Assembly (NCBI RefSeq): GCF_900108565.1 | Contig: NZ_LT629971.1 | Span: 2,914,001 to 2,978,000, forward strand | Direction of reading: 5' to 3' | Length of the DNA stretch: 64,000 bases | Source: Mycolicibacterium rutilum | Lineage (GTDB): Bacteria; Actinomycetota; Actinomycetes; Mycobacteriales; Mycobacteriaceae | In this document: positions 20,892 to 29,249 of the stretch, piece after piece | Position numbering within the stretch: position 1 is the stretch's first letter | Layout of the letters: every line of letters begins with the position of its first letter | Position numbers and translations under genes: made by a program | Notes under the pieces: generated by a model | Database searches by the model: none | The model's input: the letters and a program-made list of their open reading frames with translations, nothing else | What the model was told of the DNA's origin: nothing

Positions 20892-22468
20892 GAGGCGGTC
20901 GCCCGCAGCCCCAGCGCCAGCACCAACCGGTCGTCGGGGTCGGCCAGCGAGGTCGACAACAGCTTCTCGATGCGACGCACCCGGTAGCGCACCGTGTTCG
21001 GGTGCACATGCAGCAGCTGCGCGACGGCGGCGATGTCGCCGAACCCGTCGAGGTAGGCCGACAGCGTCTCGGCGAGCATCGGATCCTGTTCGCGCAGTTG
21101 ACGAATCCGCGGATCGACCAGTCGCGGGTCGCCGGCGACGCGCGCCACGATCTCGTCCAGCAGCACAGTCGTCCGGGCGTCGTCGAGCGCGGTGACGGAC
21201 CCGAACGCTTGCGGGTGCCGGGCGGCGCTGTCGAACACGCGGTCCACCTCGGCGCGCGCGGTCGCGGCGGCGGCCAGCCCGGCGACCGGGGCGGCGACCA
21301 CCGCGCGCAACGTGCGGCCGAGTTCGCATTCCAGGCTGGCGACGACACCGCGGACCCACGACATCACCGTCGACGGCGCGCCGGACTTCGGCAGCAGCAC
21401 ATAGACCCGTTCGCCGATCGTCGCGACCTGCGCATCGGTCCGAAACGCACTGGCCGACAGCGCGATCACATCCTGCGGCGCACGTCCGTCGGGATCCACG
21501 AAACCGACCACCGCGCCACGACCGTCGGCATCGATCCCCAACTCCGCTGCGACGGCACCGATGTCGACGTCCTCGCCGGCCAGGCCGAGCAGCTGCTGCA
21601 CCCGCACGGCATGGCTGGACGGCGTCGCCGACAGCCGCGCCATGATCCTGGCCGCCAGCACTGCCCCGCCGCGCAAGACCTGTTCGGCGTCGTCGGTCAG
21701 CGGCGCCGAACCTTGTTGCAGCCAAATCATTCCCGCGAACCTGGCCCGCCGGGAATCGGCTGTCGCGGGTAGGTGGATGCCGACGGCCAGCCGCGGCCGC
21801 AGCCCCAGTTCGGGCCGCGCGGCGACGCGCACCACCTCGCCGCCGGCGCGCAGCGCGTCGAAGATGCCCTCCCGTCCGATCCATGCGAGATGTTCGGGTG
21901 GGCCGGCGCGACCCAGGATGGTGAGCCGGCGCAGGTCGTCGGCCTCGTTACTGGACGCCGAGTACGCGAGCACATGCGACCCCTCGTCCTCGATGCTGAT
22001 CATCCCGCGGGTGCGGTCGGCGATCGACTGCGCGAGCCCGAACAAGTCGGTGCCGGGATCGTGATGCGGGTCGTCGCGGTCGCCGTGGTGCTCGAAGGCG
22101 TGGTTCACCAACCGGTACAGCGACTCCCACCGGGCCCGCGGTTCGACGGCCACGACCGCGGTGCCCAGCGCGACCGCGCGCCGCACGGCGGCATCCGACG
22201 GTTCCTTGACGAAGATCGCGGCGGGGATCCGGCCGGTGCCGGCGGTCTGCTGTTCGAGCCAGCGCACCGCGTCCGTATCGGTGACCCCGAGCAGAAAGAA
22301 CACATCGGCCGAGCCGGGGCCGACCGCCAGGCCCAACCGGACGTCGTCGGCGTCGACCAGGGCCGCCGACCCGACCGGCAGGTCCAACCCGCGCGGCGCC
22401 TCGACCAGCGTCACCATGGTCCGGTCGAGGGCCAGCAGCAACTGGCCGAGACCCAGACCGGTGCCCAT
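20888..22468 (-). CDS. pruC: PucR-family activator of proline catabolism (PruC)
   Basis: 526-residue regulator with a central GGDEF-like/PucR region and a C-terminal HTH_30 (LLHVHPNTVRYRVRRIEKLL, about residues 480-500). Its M. tuberculosis counterpart Rv1186c (PruC) is the proline-responsive activator of the divergent pruA-pruB genes, and the same divergent arrangement is kept here. ATG 22468 has AAAGGAG 8 nt upstream. The 94-bp space to pruA must contain the operator. No dominant palindrome stands out there, although the segment AAACCGACTATAGAGTGC is AT-richer. Stop codons of pruC and dapC overlap. Confidence 0.9.
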   Translation of the reverse strand: MGTGLGLGQLLLALDRTMVTLVEAPRGLDLPVGSAALVDADDVRLGLAVGPGSADVFFLLGVTDTDAVRWLEQQTAGTGRIPAAIFVKEPSDAAVRRAVALGTAVVAVEPRARWESLYRLVNHAFEHHGDRDDPHHDPGTDLFGLAQSIADRTRGMISIEDEGSHVLAYSASSNEADDLRRLTILGRAGPPEHLAWIGREGIFDALRAGGEVVRVAARPELGLRPRLAVGIHLPATADSRRARFAGMIWLQQGSAPLTDDAEQVLRGGAVLAARIMARLSATPSSHAVRVQQLLGLAGEDVDIGAVAAELGIDADGRGAVVGFVDPDGRAPQDVIALSASAFRTDAQVATIGERVYVLLPKSGAPSTVMSWVRGVVASLECELGRTLRAVVAAPVAGLAAAATARAEVDRVFDSAARHPQAFGSVTALDDARTTVLLDEIVARVAGDPRLVDPRIRQLREQDPMLAETLSAYLDGFGDIAAVAQLLHVHPNTVRYRVRRIEKLLSTSLADPDDRLVLALGLRATAS

Positions 22469-22562
22469 CGCGGTACTCCTTTGTTCAAACCGACTATAGA
22501 GTGCATTGCGCGTTGTCGGATCGGCTATCGGTCGGTGAGTGGGGACGGCCCATCATCGGTAC

Positions 22563-24188
22563 ATGGATGCCGTCACCGATGTGCCCCTGCCCACCAACGA
22601 GCCCGTCCACGACTACACACCCGGTTCGGGGGAGCGCACCCGCCTGCTCGAGGCGCTGTCCTCGGTCGCCCCCGAACCCGTCGATCTGCCCCACGTCATC
22701 GGCGGCCGCCGCCGCGTCGGCGGCGGTGAGCCCGTCGACGTCGTGCAACCGCACCGCCACGCCGCTCGGCTGGGCACGCTGCGCAACGCGACCCACGCCG
22801 ACGCCGCCGCCGCCGTCGACGCCGCGATCGCCGCGAAGGCGGACTGGGAGGCCACCCCGTTCGACGAACGCGCCGCGATCTTCCTGCGCGCCGCCGATCT
22901 GCTCGCCGGACCCTGGCGCGAAAAGCTGTGCGCCGCGACGATGCTCGGTCAATCCAAGTCCGTATATCAGGCCGAGATCGACGCCGCCTGCGAGCTGATC
23001 GACTTCTGGCGGTTCAACGTCGCGTTCGCGCGCACGATCCTGGCGCAACAGCCCGTCAGCGTGCGCGGCGTCTGGAACCGGACCGACTACCGCCCGCTCG
23101 AAGGATTCGTCTACGCCGTCACGCCGTTCAACTTCACCGCGATCGCGGGCAACCTGCCGACGGCGCCGGCGCTGATGGGCAACACGGTGATCTGGAAGCC
23201 GTCGCCGACGCAGACCTTCGCGGCGCACCTGACCATGCAGTTGCTCGAACAGGCCGGTCTGCCGCCCGGGGTGATCAACATGCTCACCGGTGACGGCAGA
23301 GCGGTTTCCGATGTGGCACTGACGGATCCACGGCTGGCCGGCATCCACTTCACGGGCTCCACGACGACGTTCCAGCATCTCTGGCGTGAAGTCGGCACCG
23401 GCATCGACCGCTATCACACCTACCCGCGGCTGGTCGGCGAGACCGGCGGCAAGGACTTCATCGTCGCGCATGCCAGCGCGCGACCGGACGTGCTGCGCAC
23501 GGCGCTGATCCGCGGCGCGTTCGACTACCAGGGCCAGAAGTGCTCGGCGGCCTCGCGAGCGTTCATCCCGCGGTCGGTCTGGCAGCAGATGGGCGACGAC
23601 TTCCTCTCCGCGACCGAGGCGTTGACCTACGGCGACGTCACCGACCTGTCCAACTTCGGGGGAGCGCTGATCGACGAGCGGGCGTTCGCCAAGAACGTCG
23701 ACGCGATCGAACGCGCCAAGAACGCCAACGTGACGATCGCTGTCGGCGGCGAATACGACGACAGCGAGGGCTATTTCGTGCAGCCGACGGTCCTGCTGTC
23801 CGACGATCCGCGTGACGACGCGTTCTGCACCGAGTACTTCGGACCGATCCTGGCCGTGCACGTCTACCCCGACGACGAGTACGACCGCATCCTCGACGTC
23901 GTCGACACCGGGGCCAAGTACGCCCTGACCGGAGCGGTGATCGCCGACGACCGTGCGGCGGTGTTGGCCGCCGAGCGGCGGCTGCGCCATGCCGCGGGCA
24001 ACTTCTACGTCAACGACAAGCCGACCGGCGCGGTGGTCGGACAGCAGCCGTTCGGCGGGTCGCGCGCCTCGGGCACCAACGACAAGGCGGGATCGGCGCT
24101 GAACCTGCTTCGATGGACGTCGGCCCGGTCGATCAAGGAGACCTTCGTCCCGCCCACCGAGCACGCCTACCCCCACATGGCGCGATGA
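22563..24188 (+). CDS. pruA: 1-pyrroline-5-carboxylate dehydrogenase
   Basis: 541-residue aldehyde dehydrogenase that oxidises glutamate-semialdehyde/P5C to glutamate with NAD+, the second step of proline use. ALDH features: TPFNFTAIAGNLP, the NAD site FTGSTTTFQHL, the catalytic Glu in LVGETGGKDF (about residue 295) and the nucleophile in FDYQGQKCSAASR (about residue 329). ATG 22563 gives MDAVTDVPLPTNEPVHDY, matching Rv1187. A GTG 24 nt upstream is possible but less likely. The last codons overlap the ATG of pruB by 4 nt. Confidence 0.95.
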   Translation: MDAVTDVPLPTNEPVHDYTPGSGERTRLLEALSSVAPEPVDLPHVIGGRRRVGGGEPVDVVQPHRHAARLGTLRNATHADAAAAVDAAIAAKADWEATPFDERAAIFLRAADLLAGPWREKLCAATMLGQSKSVYQAEIDAACELIDFWRFNVAFARTILAQQPVSVRGVWNRTDYRPLEGFVYAVTPFNFTAIAGNLPTAPALMGNTVIWKPSPTQTFAAHLTMQLLEQAGLPPGVINMLTGDGRAVSDVALTDPRLAGIHFTGSTTTFQHLWREVGTGIDRYHTYPRLVGETGGKDFIVAHASARPDVLRTALIRGAFDYQGQKCSAASRAFIPRSVWQQMGDDFLSATEALTYGDVTDLSNFGGALIDERAFAKNVDAIERAKNANVTIAVGGEYDDSEGYFVQPTVLLSDDPRDDAFCTEYFGPILAVHVYPDDEYDRILDVVDTGAKYALTGAVIADDRAAVLAAERRLRHAAGNFYVNDKPTGAVVGQQPFGGSRASGTNDKAGSALNLLRWTSARSIKETFVPPTEHAYPHMAR

Positions 24189-25147
24189 GCGGCCTGTTCG
24201 CGCGGGTGGCGCGGCCGCTGATCCTGTCGGCGAGCCGGCGTGACGGTCTGCGCCGGACCGCCGAGCGGCTGCCGGTCACGCGGGAGGTCGTGCACCGGTT
24301 CGTGCCGGGGGACACGGTCGCTGACGCCCTGACTGCCGTTGCCCGACTGCGGGATTCGCACCGGCTGGTGTCGGTCGACGTCCTCGGAGAGGACGTGACC
24401 GACGTCGAGGACGCGAACCGCAACGTCGACACCTACCTGGAACTGCTCGACGGGCTGGCCGGCCGCGCCGAGGGTCCGGGAGCCGTGCCCACGCTCGAGG
24501 TGTCGGTGAAGCTGTCGGCGCTCGGGCAGGCGCTGGGCAGGGACGGGGAGAAGATCGCGCTGGACAATGCCCGCGCGATCTGCGAGCGCGCGCTGCGTGC
24601 AGGTGTTTGGGTGACGGTCGACGCCGAGGACCACACCACCACCGATTCGACGCTGTCGGTGGTGCGGGAGTTGCACGCCGACTTCGACTGGGTGGGAACG
24701 GTTCTGCAGGCCTACCTCAAGCGCACGCCCGCGGATTGTGAACAGTTCGCGCACACCCGGATCCGATTGTGCAAGGGCGCCTACGACGAACCGGCGTCGG
24801 TCGCCTACCGGGAACCGGCCGAGATCACCGACTCCTATCTGCGGTGTCTTCGGACGCTGATTGCGGGTGACGGCTACCCGATGGTCGCCTCCCACGACCC
24901 GGTGATCGTCGCCGCCGTGCCGGCGCTGGCGGCCGAATTCGACCGGGGCAGCGACCGTTACGAGTACCAGATGCTCTACGGCATCCGCGACGCCGAGCAG
25001 CGCAGGCTCACCGATGCGGGGAGCTCCGTGCGGGTCTACGTTCCGTTCGGGACGCAGTGGTACGGATACCTCGTGCGCAGGCTGGCCGAACGTCCCGCGA
25101 ACCTGATGTTCTTCCTGCGGGCGCTGCTGGACCGGCCGGCGGGTTAG
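24185..25147 (+). CDS. pruB: Proline dehydrogenase
   Basis: Monofunctional FAD-dependent proline dehydrogenase (320 aa) catalysing proline to P5C. The TIM-barrel landmarks are VSVDVLGEDVTD, EVSVKLSALGQALG, VTVDAEDHTTTD, RIRLCKGAYDEP and, near the end, YEYQMLYGIRDAEQRR and VYVPFGTQWYGYLVRRLAERPAN. It starts at an ATG overlapping the pruA stop (ATGA), so the two enzymes are translationally coupled and could channel P5C. Counterpart Rv1188. The 3' end overlaps the convergent secreted-protein gene by 4 nt. Confidence 0.94.
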   Translation: MSGLFARVARPLILSASRRDGLRRTAERLPVTREVVHRFVPGDTVADALTAVARLRDSHRLVSVDVLGEDVTDVEDANRNVDTYLELLDGLAGRAEGPGAVPTLEVSVKLSALGQALGRDGEKIALDNARAICERALRAGVWVTVDAEDHTTTDSTLSVVRELHADFDWVGTVLQAYLKRTPADCEQFAHTRIRLCKGAYDEPASVAYREPAEITDSYLRCLRTLIAGDGYPMVASHDPVIVAAVPALAAEFDRGSDRYEYQMLYGIRDAEQRRLTDAGSSVRVYVPFGTQWYGYLVRRLAERPANLMFFLRALLDRPAG

Positions 25148-25647
25148 ACCGGGCGCGCGCCGACCGGCATCACCACGGTGCCGCGGCAGGCACCGGCCAG
25201 GATCTCGGTGCGCCAGGTCCCGAACAGGGTGCCGTCGATGTCGGGGGCATAGAACACCCGCGAGCGGGCCGGGGCGTATTCGCTGGGCACGCCGTCACCG
25301 CGGAAGCACTCCCACTGCCAGTTGTAGGCGTACTGCCAGCGCGCGCCGTCCCAGGTGTAGCGAACCGGCTGGGGGATCGTGGGATTGGTGGGTGCGGGCC
25401 CGTCGACGACGGTCGCCACGCACAGCCCCGCCGAGCAGTCGGTCGCCAGCGTGTACACCGCGCTGAAGTCAGGCTCGGCCTGCGCGGCGGCGATACTCGT
25501 GCCCATCTTGTCCGATGCGTAGGTGATGATCTGGTAACGCCCGTTCCACGCGGGGTTCGCCGCACCCGCCGCAGGCAGCGCCGACAGACCGGCGGCCACT
25601 GCGCAGACCAGGCCGACCAGTGTGCAGGTCAGACGGCGGACAGACAT
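25144..25647 (-). CDS. Exported protein of unknown function (167 aa)
   Basis: ATG 25647 (GCGGAGC about 4-9 nt upstream) begins MSVRRLTCTLVGLVCAVAAG, a clear signal peptide with cleavage near SALPAAGA/ANP. The mature domain reads NPAWNGRYQIITYASDKMGTS, then repeated Trp/Tyr-rich beta segments (VRYTWDGARWQYAYNWQWECF) and ends GTLFGTWRTEILAGACRG. It has four Cys. I recall similar exported proteins across mycobacteria without assigned function. The frame extends to 25686 but the upstream part would precede the signal peptide. Confidence 0.75.
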   Translation of the reverse strand: MSVRRLTCTLVGLVCAVAAGLSALPAAGAANPAWNGRYQIITYASDKMGTSIAAAQAEPDFSAVYTLATDCSAGLCVATVVDGPAPTNPTIPQPVRYTWDGARWQYAYNWQWECFRGDGVPSEYAPARSRVFYAPDIDGTLFGTWRTEILAGACRGTVVMPVGARPV

Positions 25648-25715
25648 GCTCCGCAGCGTATTTGGCCGGACCGTCAAAAGCGTCACGACACGGTTTGCCG
25701 ACGGCTACGAGACCA

Positions 25716-25895
25716 TCACGGATTCGTATCGGCGAACGAATGGTGCTCGTGGGTGACGACCCACCGGCCGTCGCGTTTGCGCAGCCCGATCGTCAGGCGG
25801 AGCAGGAGTTCGGGATGGGCGGCCAGATAATCCGGTTTGCCACAACGCAGTAGCGCCCGCGCCGCGATGTGGTGGCGCTCGTCGTCATGGTCGGC
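25716..25895 (-). pseudogene. C-terminal remnant of a SnoaL/SgcJ-like (NTF2-fold) protein
   Basis: A minus-strand frame of 59 codons bounded upstream by a TGA (25896-25898) and downstream by the TGA at 25716-25718. It contains no ATG, GTG or TTG early enough to start it. It encodes IAARALLRCGKP, then LLLRLTIGLRKRDGRWVV followed by THEHHSF, the characteristic end of SgcJ/YybH-type proteins. The N-terminal two thirds of such a protein (about 80-100 residues) are missing. The fragment abuts, and overlaps by 11 nt, the end of a VOC gene, which suggests a deletion joined the two. Confidence 0.65.
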
Positions 25896-26274
25896 TCACG
25901 CGGGGCGAGAAGATGCGGAAGGTGTTGTCCTCCGGATCGCGGAAGACGACCCAGTGCAGGCCGTCCTCCTCGTGATCACTCACCCGCGCGGCACCCACCG
26001 ACTGGACCCGGTCGGCGTGCTCGGACCACGCGGGGCCGCCGTCGAAGTCGATCATCAGGCGGTTGCGCCCGGTGCCCAACTCCGCGGCCGGGCGCGCTTG
26101 GAACATCCACGTCACCCCACCGTCGTCGAGGCCGATCGTCGCGAACTCCACTGTCGGATTCTCGTCGACCGGACGGTTGAGCACGCTCGACCAGAAGTCC
26201 GCCAGCGCCGCGGCGTCACGGCAGTCGAACGAGTACATGCCGATGCGCATGGTTTCTGGTGCGGTCATCATCAC
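25885..26274 (-). CDS. VOC/glyoxalase-like protein
   Basis: 129 residues with one pair of beta-alpha-beta-beta-beta modules: MRIGMYSFDCRDAAALADFWSSVLNRP at the start, RNRLMIDFDGG in the middle, and HWVVFRDPEDNTFRIFSP at the end with the family's final metal-ligand position (E in DPEDN, weak). Three ATGs lie in a row at the start: 26274, 26271 and 26268. Likely a small-molecule binding or isomerase/lyase protein. No substrate can be inferred. Only remnant coding sequence lies downstream, so the original operon partner has been damaged. Confidence 0.75.
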   Translation of the reverse strand: MMMTAPETMRIGMYSFDCRDAAALADFWSSVLNRPVDENPTVEFATIGLDDGGVTWMFQARPAAELGTGRNRLMIDFDGGPAWSEHADRVQSVGAARVSDHEEDGLHWVVFRDPEDNTFRIFSPRVSRP

Positions 26275-26340
26275 TCTCCAGTAATCGCTGATGCGTCATA
26301 GGTGAAGACCGGACAGCGCAGCCGAACTCATCGCACAGGG

Positions 26341-26877
26341 CTAAAGACCTGACAGCAACAGCAGCGTCCACGCGGCCATCGACTGGGCGTCGGTGATCAC
26401 ACCGTCGCGCATCATCTGCTCCATCTGGGCGCGATCGAACCAGGCGCTGTGCATGTCCTGCTCCTCGTGCTCACGTTCATGCTCACCCTCGGTGATGCCG
26501 GTCGCGAGGAACACCCAGCCGCGCTGACTGCTCATCCCCGGGGCCACGTCGAGCTGACCGAGCCGGTCCAGGCGCTCCGCGCGCAACCCGGTCTCCTCGC
26601 GCAGTTCCTGCGCGGCGAGGTCGGCGGGTTCGAGTTCGCGGCCGCCGGGCGCGGTGCCCTGCGGGAACTCCCATCGTCGCAGGCCGATCGGGTAGCGGTA
26701 CTGCTCGACCAGCGCGAACCGGTCGCCGTCGCGGGGTATCACCAGCGCGTACGTGGGTTTCTCGACGACCGCGTAGACGCCGCCGCTGCCGTCCGGCCGC
26801 CGGATGTCGTCCTCACGCAGCGCCATCCACGGGTTCCGGTAGACCTCGCGCGAGGCGAGCCGCTCAATGTCTGTCAC
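26341..26877 (-). CDS. Nudix hydrolase
   Basis: 178 residues. The Nudix box is intact: GTAPGGRELEPADLAAQELREETGL (about residues 87-111), with the catalytic REEXG core. The surrounding sequence (SREVYRNPWMALREDDI, FALVEQYRYPIGLRRWEFPQG) resembles ADP-ribose pyrophosphatase-type enzymes. I chose the GTG at 26877 because upstream codons in frame run into the divergent promoter of fadD36. The substrate is probably a nucleoside diphosphate linked to a sugar, inferred from the family only. Confidence 0.85.
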   Translation of the reverse strand: MTDIERLASREVYRNPWMALREDDIRRPDGSGGVYAVVEKPTYALVIPRDGDRFALVEQYRYPIGLRRWEFPQGTAPGGRELEPADLAAQELREETGLRAERLDRLGQLDVAPGMSSQRGWVFLATGITEGEHEREHEEQDMHSAWFDRAQMEQMMRDGVITDAQSMAAWTLLLLSGL

Positions 26878-26906
26878 GCGCCAAGTATCGCCGAGGCCGC
26901 TGTGGG

Positions 26907-26912
26907 TAACCT
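26907..26912 (+). promoter_or_regulatory. Possible -10 box of fadD36
   Basis: TAACCT ends 9 nt before the ATG at 26921. This would give a leaderless or very short leader, and no ribosome site is visible. Confidence 0.4.
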
Positions 26913-26920
26913 CGCTCATT

Positions 26921-28321
26921 ATGTTGCTGGCTTCACTGAACCCCGCCGCGGTTGCCGGCGGCGCCGACATCGGGGACGCGGTGCGCATCGACGGCGCGGT
27001 GCTCTCGCGCAGCGATCTGGTCGGCGCTGCGACCTCGGTGGCCGAACGGGTGGCCGGCGCCGGCCGGGTCGCGGTGCTGGCCACGCCGACCGTCTCGACG
27101 GTGCTGGCGGTGACGGGCTGTCTGATCGCGGGTGTTCCCGTCGTCCCGGTGCCCGCCGACGTCGGCACCGCCGAGCGCAGGCACATCCTGACCGACTCCG
27201 GCGCGCAGGCGTGGCTCGGGGACAAGCCGACCGAAACCGAGGGGCTGCCGCACGTCCCGGTCCGGGTGCACGCGCGCTCGTGGCACCGCTACGCCGAACC
27301 GCCCGCCGACGCACCGGCGCTGATCATCTACACCTCCGGAACCACGGGGGCGCCCAAGGGCGTCGTGGTGAGCCGGGCGGCCATCGCCGCCGACATCGAC
27401 GCGCTCGCCGAGGCGTGGCAGTGGACGCCCGACGACACGTTGGTGCACGGGCTGCCGCTGTACCACGTGCACGGCCTGGTACTCGGCCTGCTCGGCTCGC
27501 TGCGGATCGGAAACCGATTCGTGCACACCGGAAGACCGACACCGGAGAACTACGCCGCGGCCGGCGGGTCGTTGTACTTCGGGGTCCCGACGGTGTGGTC
27601 GCGGGTGGCCGACGATCAGGCATCGGCGTCCGCGCTCGCGTCGGCGCGCCTGCTGGTCTCCGGTAGCGCGCCGCTCCCGGTGCCGGTGTTCGACAAGGTC
27701 GCCGCGCTGACCGGGCACCGACCGATCGAACGGTACGGGTCGACCGAATCGCTGATCACGATCAGCACCCGCGCCGACGGCGAACGTCGGCCCGGCTGGG
27801 TGGGTCTGCCGGTGGCCGGCGTGCAGACCCGGCTGGTCGGCGAAAACGGCGGTGCCGTCGCGTACGACGGGGAAACCATTGGGCGGCTGCAGGTTCGGGG
27901 AGCCACGCTGTTCGACGGATACCTCAACCGGCCCGATGCCACCGCCGAGGTGTTCGAGCCCGACGGCTGGTATCGCACCGGTGACGTGGCGGTCATCGAC
28001 GCCGACGGCATGCACCGCATCGTCGGCCGCGAATCGGTCGACTTGATCAAGACCGGTGGCTTCCGGGTCGGCGCCGGCGAGATCGAGACGGCGCTGCTGG
28101 GACACCCGGGTGTGCGGGAAGCCGCGGTGGTCGGGCTGCCGGACGAGGATCTGGGTCAGCGCATCGTGGCGTTCATCGTCGGCGATGCTGAACCCCAGGC
28201 GCTCGTCGACTATGTGGCACAGGAGCTTTCGGTGCACAAGCGACCGCGCGAGGTGCGCATCGTCGACGCGCTGCCGCGCAACGCCATGGGTAAGGTGCTC
28301 AAGAAGGAGTTGGCACGGTGA
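26921..28321 (+). CDS. fadD36: Acyl-CoA synthetase FadD36
   Basis: 466-residue ANL-superfamily ligase. The AMP-binding motif IIYTSGTTGAPKG lies about residues 132-144, with the later motifs RYGSTES, GWYRTGD and the C-terminal Lys in AMGKVLKKELAR that catalyses adenylation. MLLASLNPAAVAGG at the start matches Rv1193. It is short compared with about 500-600 aa for many FadD proteins, as is its M. tuberculosis counterpart. It is followed by two tightly overlapping genes (VOC and M15 peptidase), an odd functional combination that may only be a shared transcript. Confidence 0.9.
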   Translation: MLLASLNPAAVAGGADIGDAVRIDGAVLSRSDLVGAATSVAERVAGAGRVAVLATPTVSTVLAVTGCLIAGVPVVPVPADVGTAERRHILTDSGAQAWLGDKPTETEGLPHVPVRVHARSWHRYAEPPADAPALIIYTSGTTGAPKGVVVSRAAIAADIDALAEAWQWTPDDTLVHGLPLYHVHGLVLGLLGSLRIGNRFVHTGRPTPENYAAAGGSLYFGVPTVWSRVADDQASASALASARLLVSGSAPLPVPVFDKVAALTGHRPIERYGSTESLITISTRADGERRPGWVGLPVAGVQTRLVGENGGAVAYDGETIGRLQVRGATLFDGYLNRPDATAEVFEPDGWYRTGDVAVIDADGMHRIVGRESVDLIKTGGFRVGAGEIETALLGHPGVREAAVVGLPDEDLGQRIVAFIVGDAEPQALVDYVAQELSVHKRPREVRIVDALPRNAMGKVLKKELAR

Positions 28322-28668
28322 CACTGACGTTCGACGAGATCTGCATCGACGCCCACGATGCGAGCGCACTGGGCGTGTGGTGGTCGAAGGTGCTCGGCTG
28401 GCCGCACGACGTCGATGACGACGGCGACGTGGTGCTGCACGCGCCGCCGGGTGCCGGACCGAACTGGCTGTTCCTCGCGGTGCCCGACGACAAGGTGGTC
28501 AAGAACCGCATCCACTTCGACTTCCGCCCCGACGACCAGCAGGCCGAGGTCGAGCGCGTGGTCGGTCTCGGTGCGCGGCACGTCGACATCGGCCAGGGCG
28601 ACGAGTCCTGGGTGGTGCTCGCCGACCCGGAGGGCAACGAATTCTGCATCCTCGCCGCCGACGATTGA
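28318..28668 (+). CDS. VOC/glyoxalase-like protein (116 aa)
   Basis: GTG 28318 overlaps the fadD36 stop by 4 nt (GTGA), giving translational coupling. The sequence is a single small VOC (Glyoxalase_6 type) domain: EICIDAHDASALGVWWSKVLGWP, then NRIHFDFRP and SWVVLADPEGNEFCILAADD, with the family's final Glu. This family is abundant in mycobacteria and mostly without assigned substrates. Its 3' end overlaps the next gene through TTGA. Confidence 0.8.
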   Translation: MTLTFDEICIDAHDASALGVWWSKVLGWPHDVDDDGDVVLHAPPGAGPNWLFLAVPDDKVVKNRIHFDFRPDDQQAEVERVVGLGARHVDIGQGDESWVVLADPEGNEFCILAADD

Positions 28669-29240
28669 CCACCCCACTTTCTGCACGAGCGAGCGCGCTC
28701 GTCGCATTGTCAGCGTGCGCGCTCGTCGCGTGCGCGCCGACCGAGGCGCCGGCGTACGCCACCGCCGTCGGTCAGGAACCGCTGAGCATCGGGCCGGCCG
28801 CGCAGGACACCCTCGGCGGCTGGTTGCCCGACGACACGACACTGAGCCCGTTCGACGTGTCGAATCCGATTGTCGGCTGGCTCGATCCGGCACTTCTGAA
28901 AGCGGTGCAGGACGCATCGCGAGCCGCCGAGGCGGTCGGTGTGGAGATGCGGATCAACTCGGGCTGGCGGACCAGGGGTTTTCAGCAACGGCTCTTCGAC
29001 GACGGAGTACGAACCTACGGAAGCGTCGACGCCGCAAGGAAATTGGTCGCCTCACCGCAGACCTCGAACCACGTCACCGGCAAGGCTGTCGACATCGCGC
29101 CCGTCGAGGCGGACCGATGGCTGATCGCCAACGGGCGCAAGTTCGGGCTGTGTCAGATCTACGCCAACGAGATCTGGCACTTCGAGCTGGCGGCGGTCGA
29201 CGGTCGCTGCCCGCCGCTGAAGCCGAACGCGACGGGTTGA
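28665..29240 (+). CDS. M15 (VanY-type) D-alanyl-D-alanine carboxypeptidase-like lipoprotein
   Basis: 191 residues starting at TTG 28665, overlapping the previous stop (TTGA). The signal region has a lipobox-like LVACA (Cys about 24), so it may be a lipoprotein. Zinc-site motifs of M15 peptidases are intact: SNHVTGKAVDIAP (SxHxxGxAxD, about residues 134-146) and EIWHFEL (the final HxxE-type/His ligand). It should cleave the terminal D-Ala of peptidoglycan stems or precursors outside the membrane. The four-nucleotide overlaps place it in the fadD36 transcript. Confidence 0.82.
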   Translation: MTTPLSARASALVALSACALVACAPTEAPAYATAVGQEPLSIGPAAQDTLGGWLPDDTTLSPFDVSNPIVGWLDPALLKAVQDASRAAEAVGVEMRINSGWRTRGFQQRLFDDGVRTYGSVDAARKLVASPQTSNHVTGKAVDIAPVEADRWLIANGRKFGLCQIYANEIWHFELAAVDGRCPPLKPNATG

Positions 29241-29249
29241 GCAACCGCG

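Noticed and set aside
22469..22562. Dominant operator palindrome between pruC and pruA
   Set aside because: I looked for one because of the known PruC control, but no inverted repeat longer than a few bases is evident.
22494..24176. 560-codon minus-strand frame across pruA
   Set aside because: Antisense to a fully recognisable dehydrogenase.
28679..28735. GC-rich repeats (GCGCTCGTCGC) near the M15 gene start, as an insertion or regulatory repeat
   Set aside because: They lie inside the signal-peptide coding region and are explained by Ala/Leu/Val codons.
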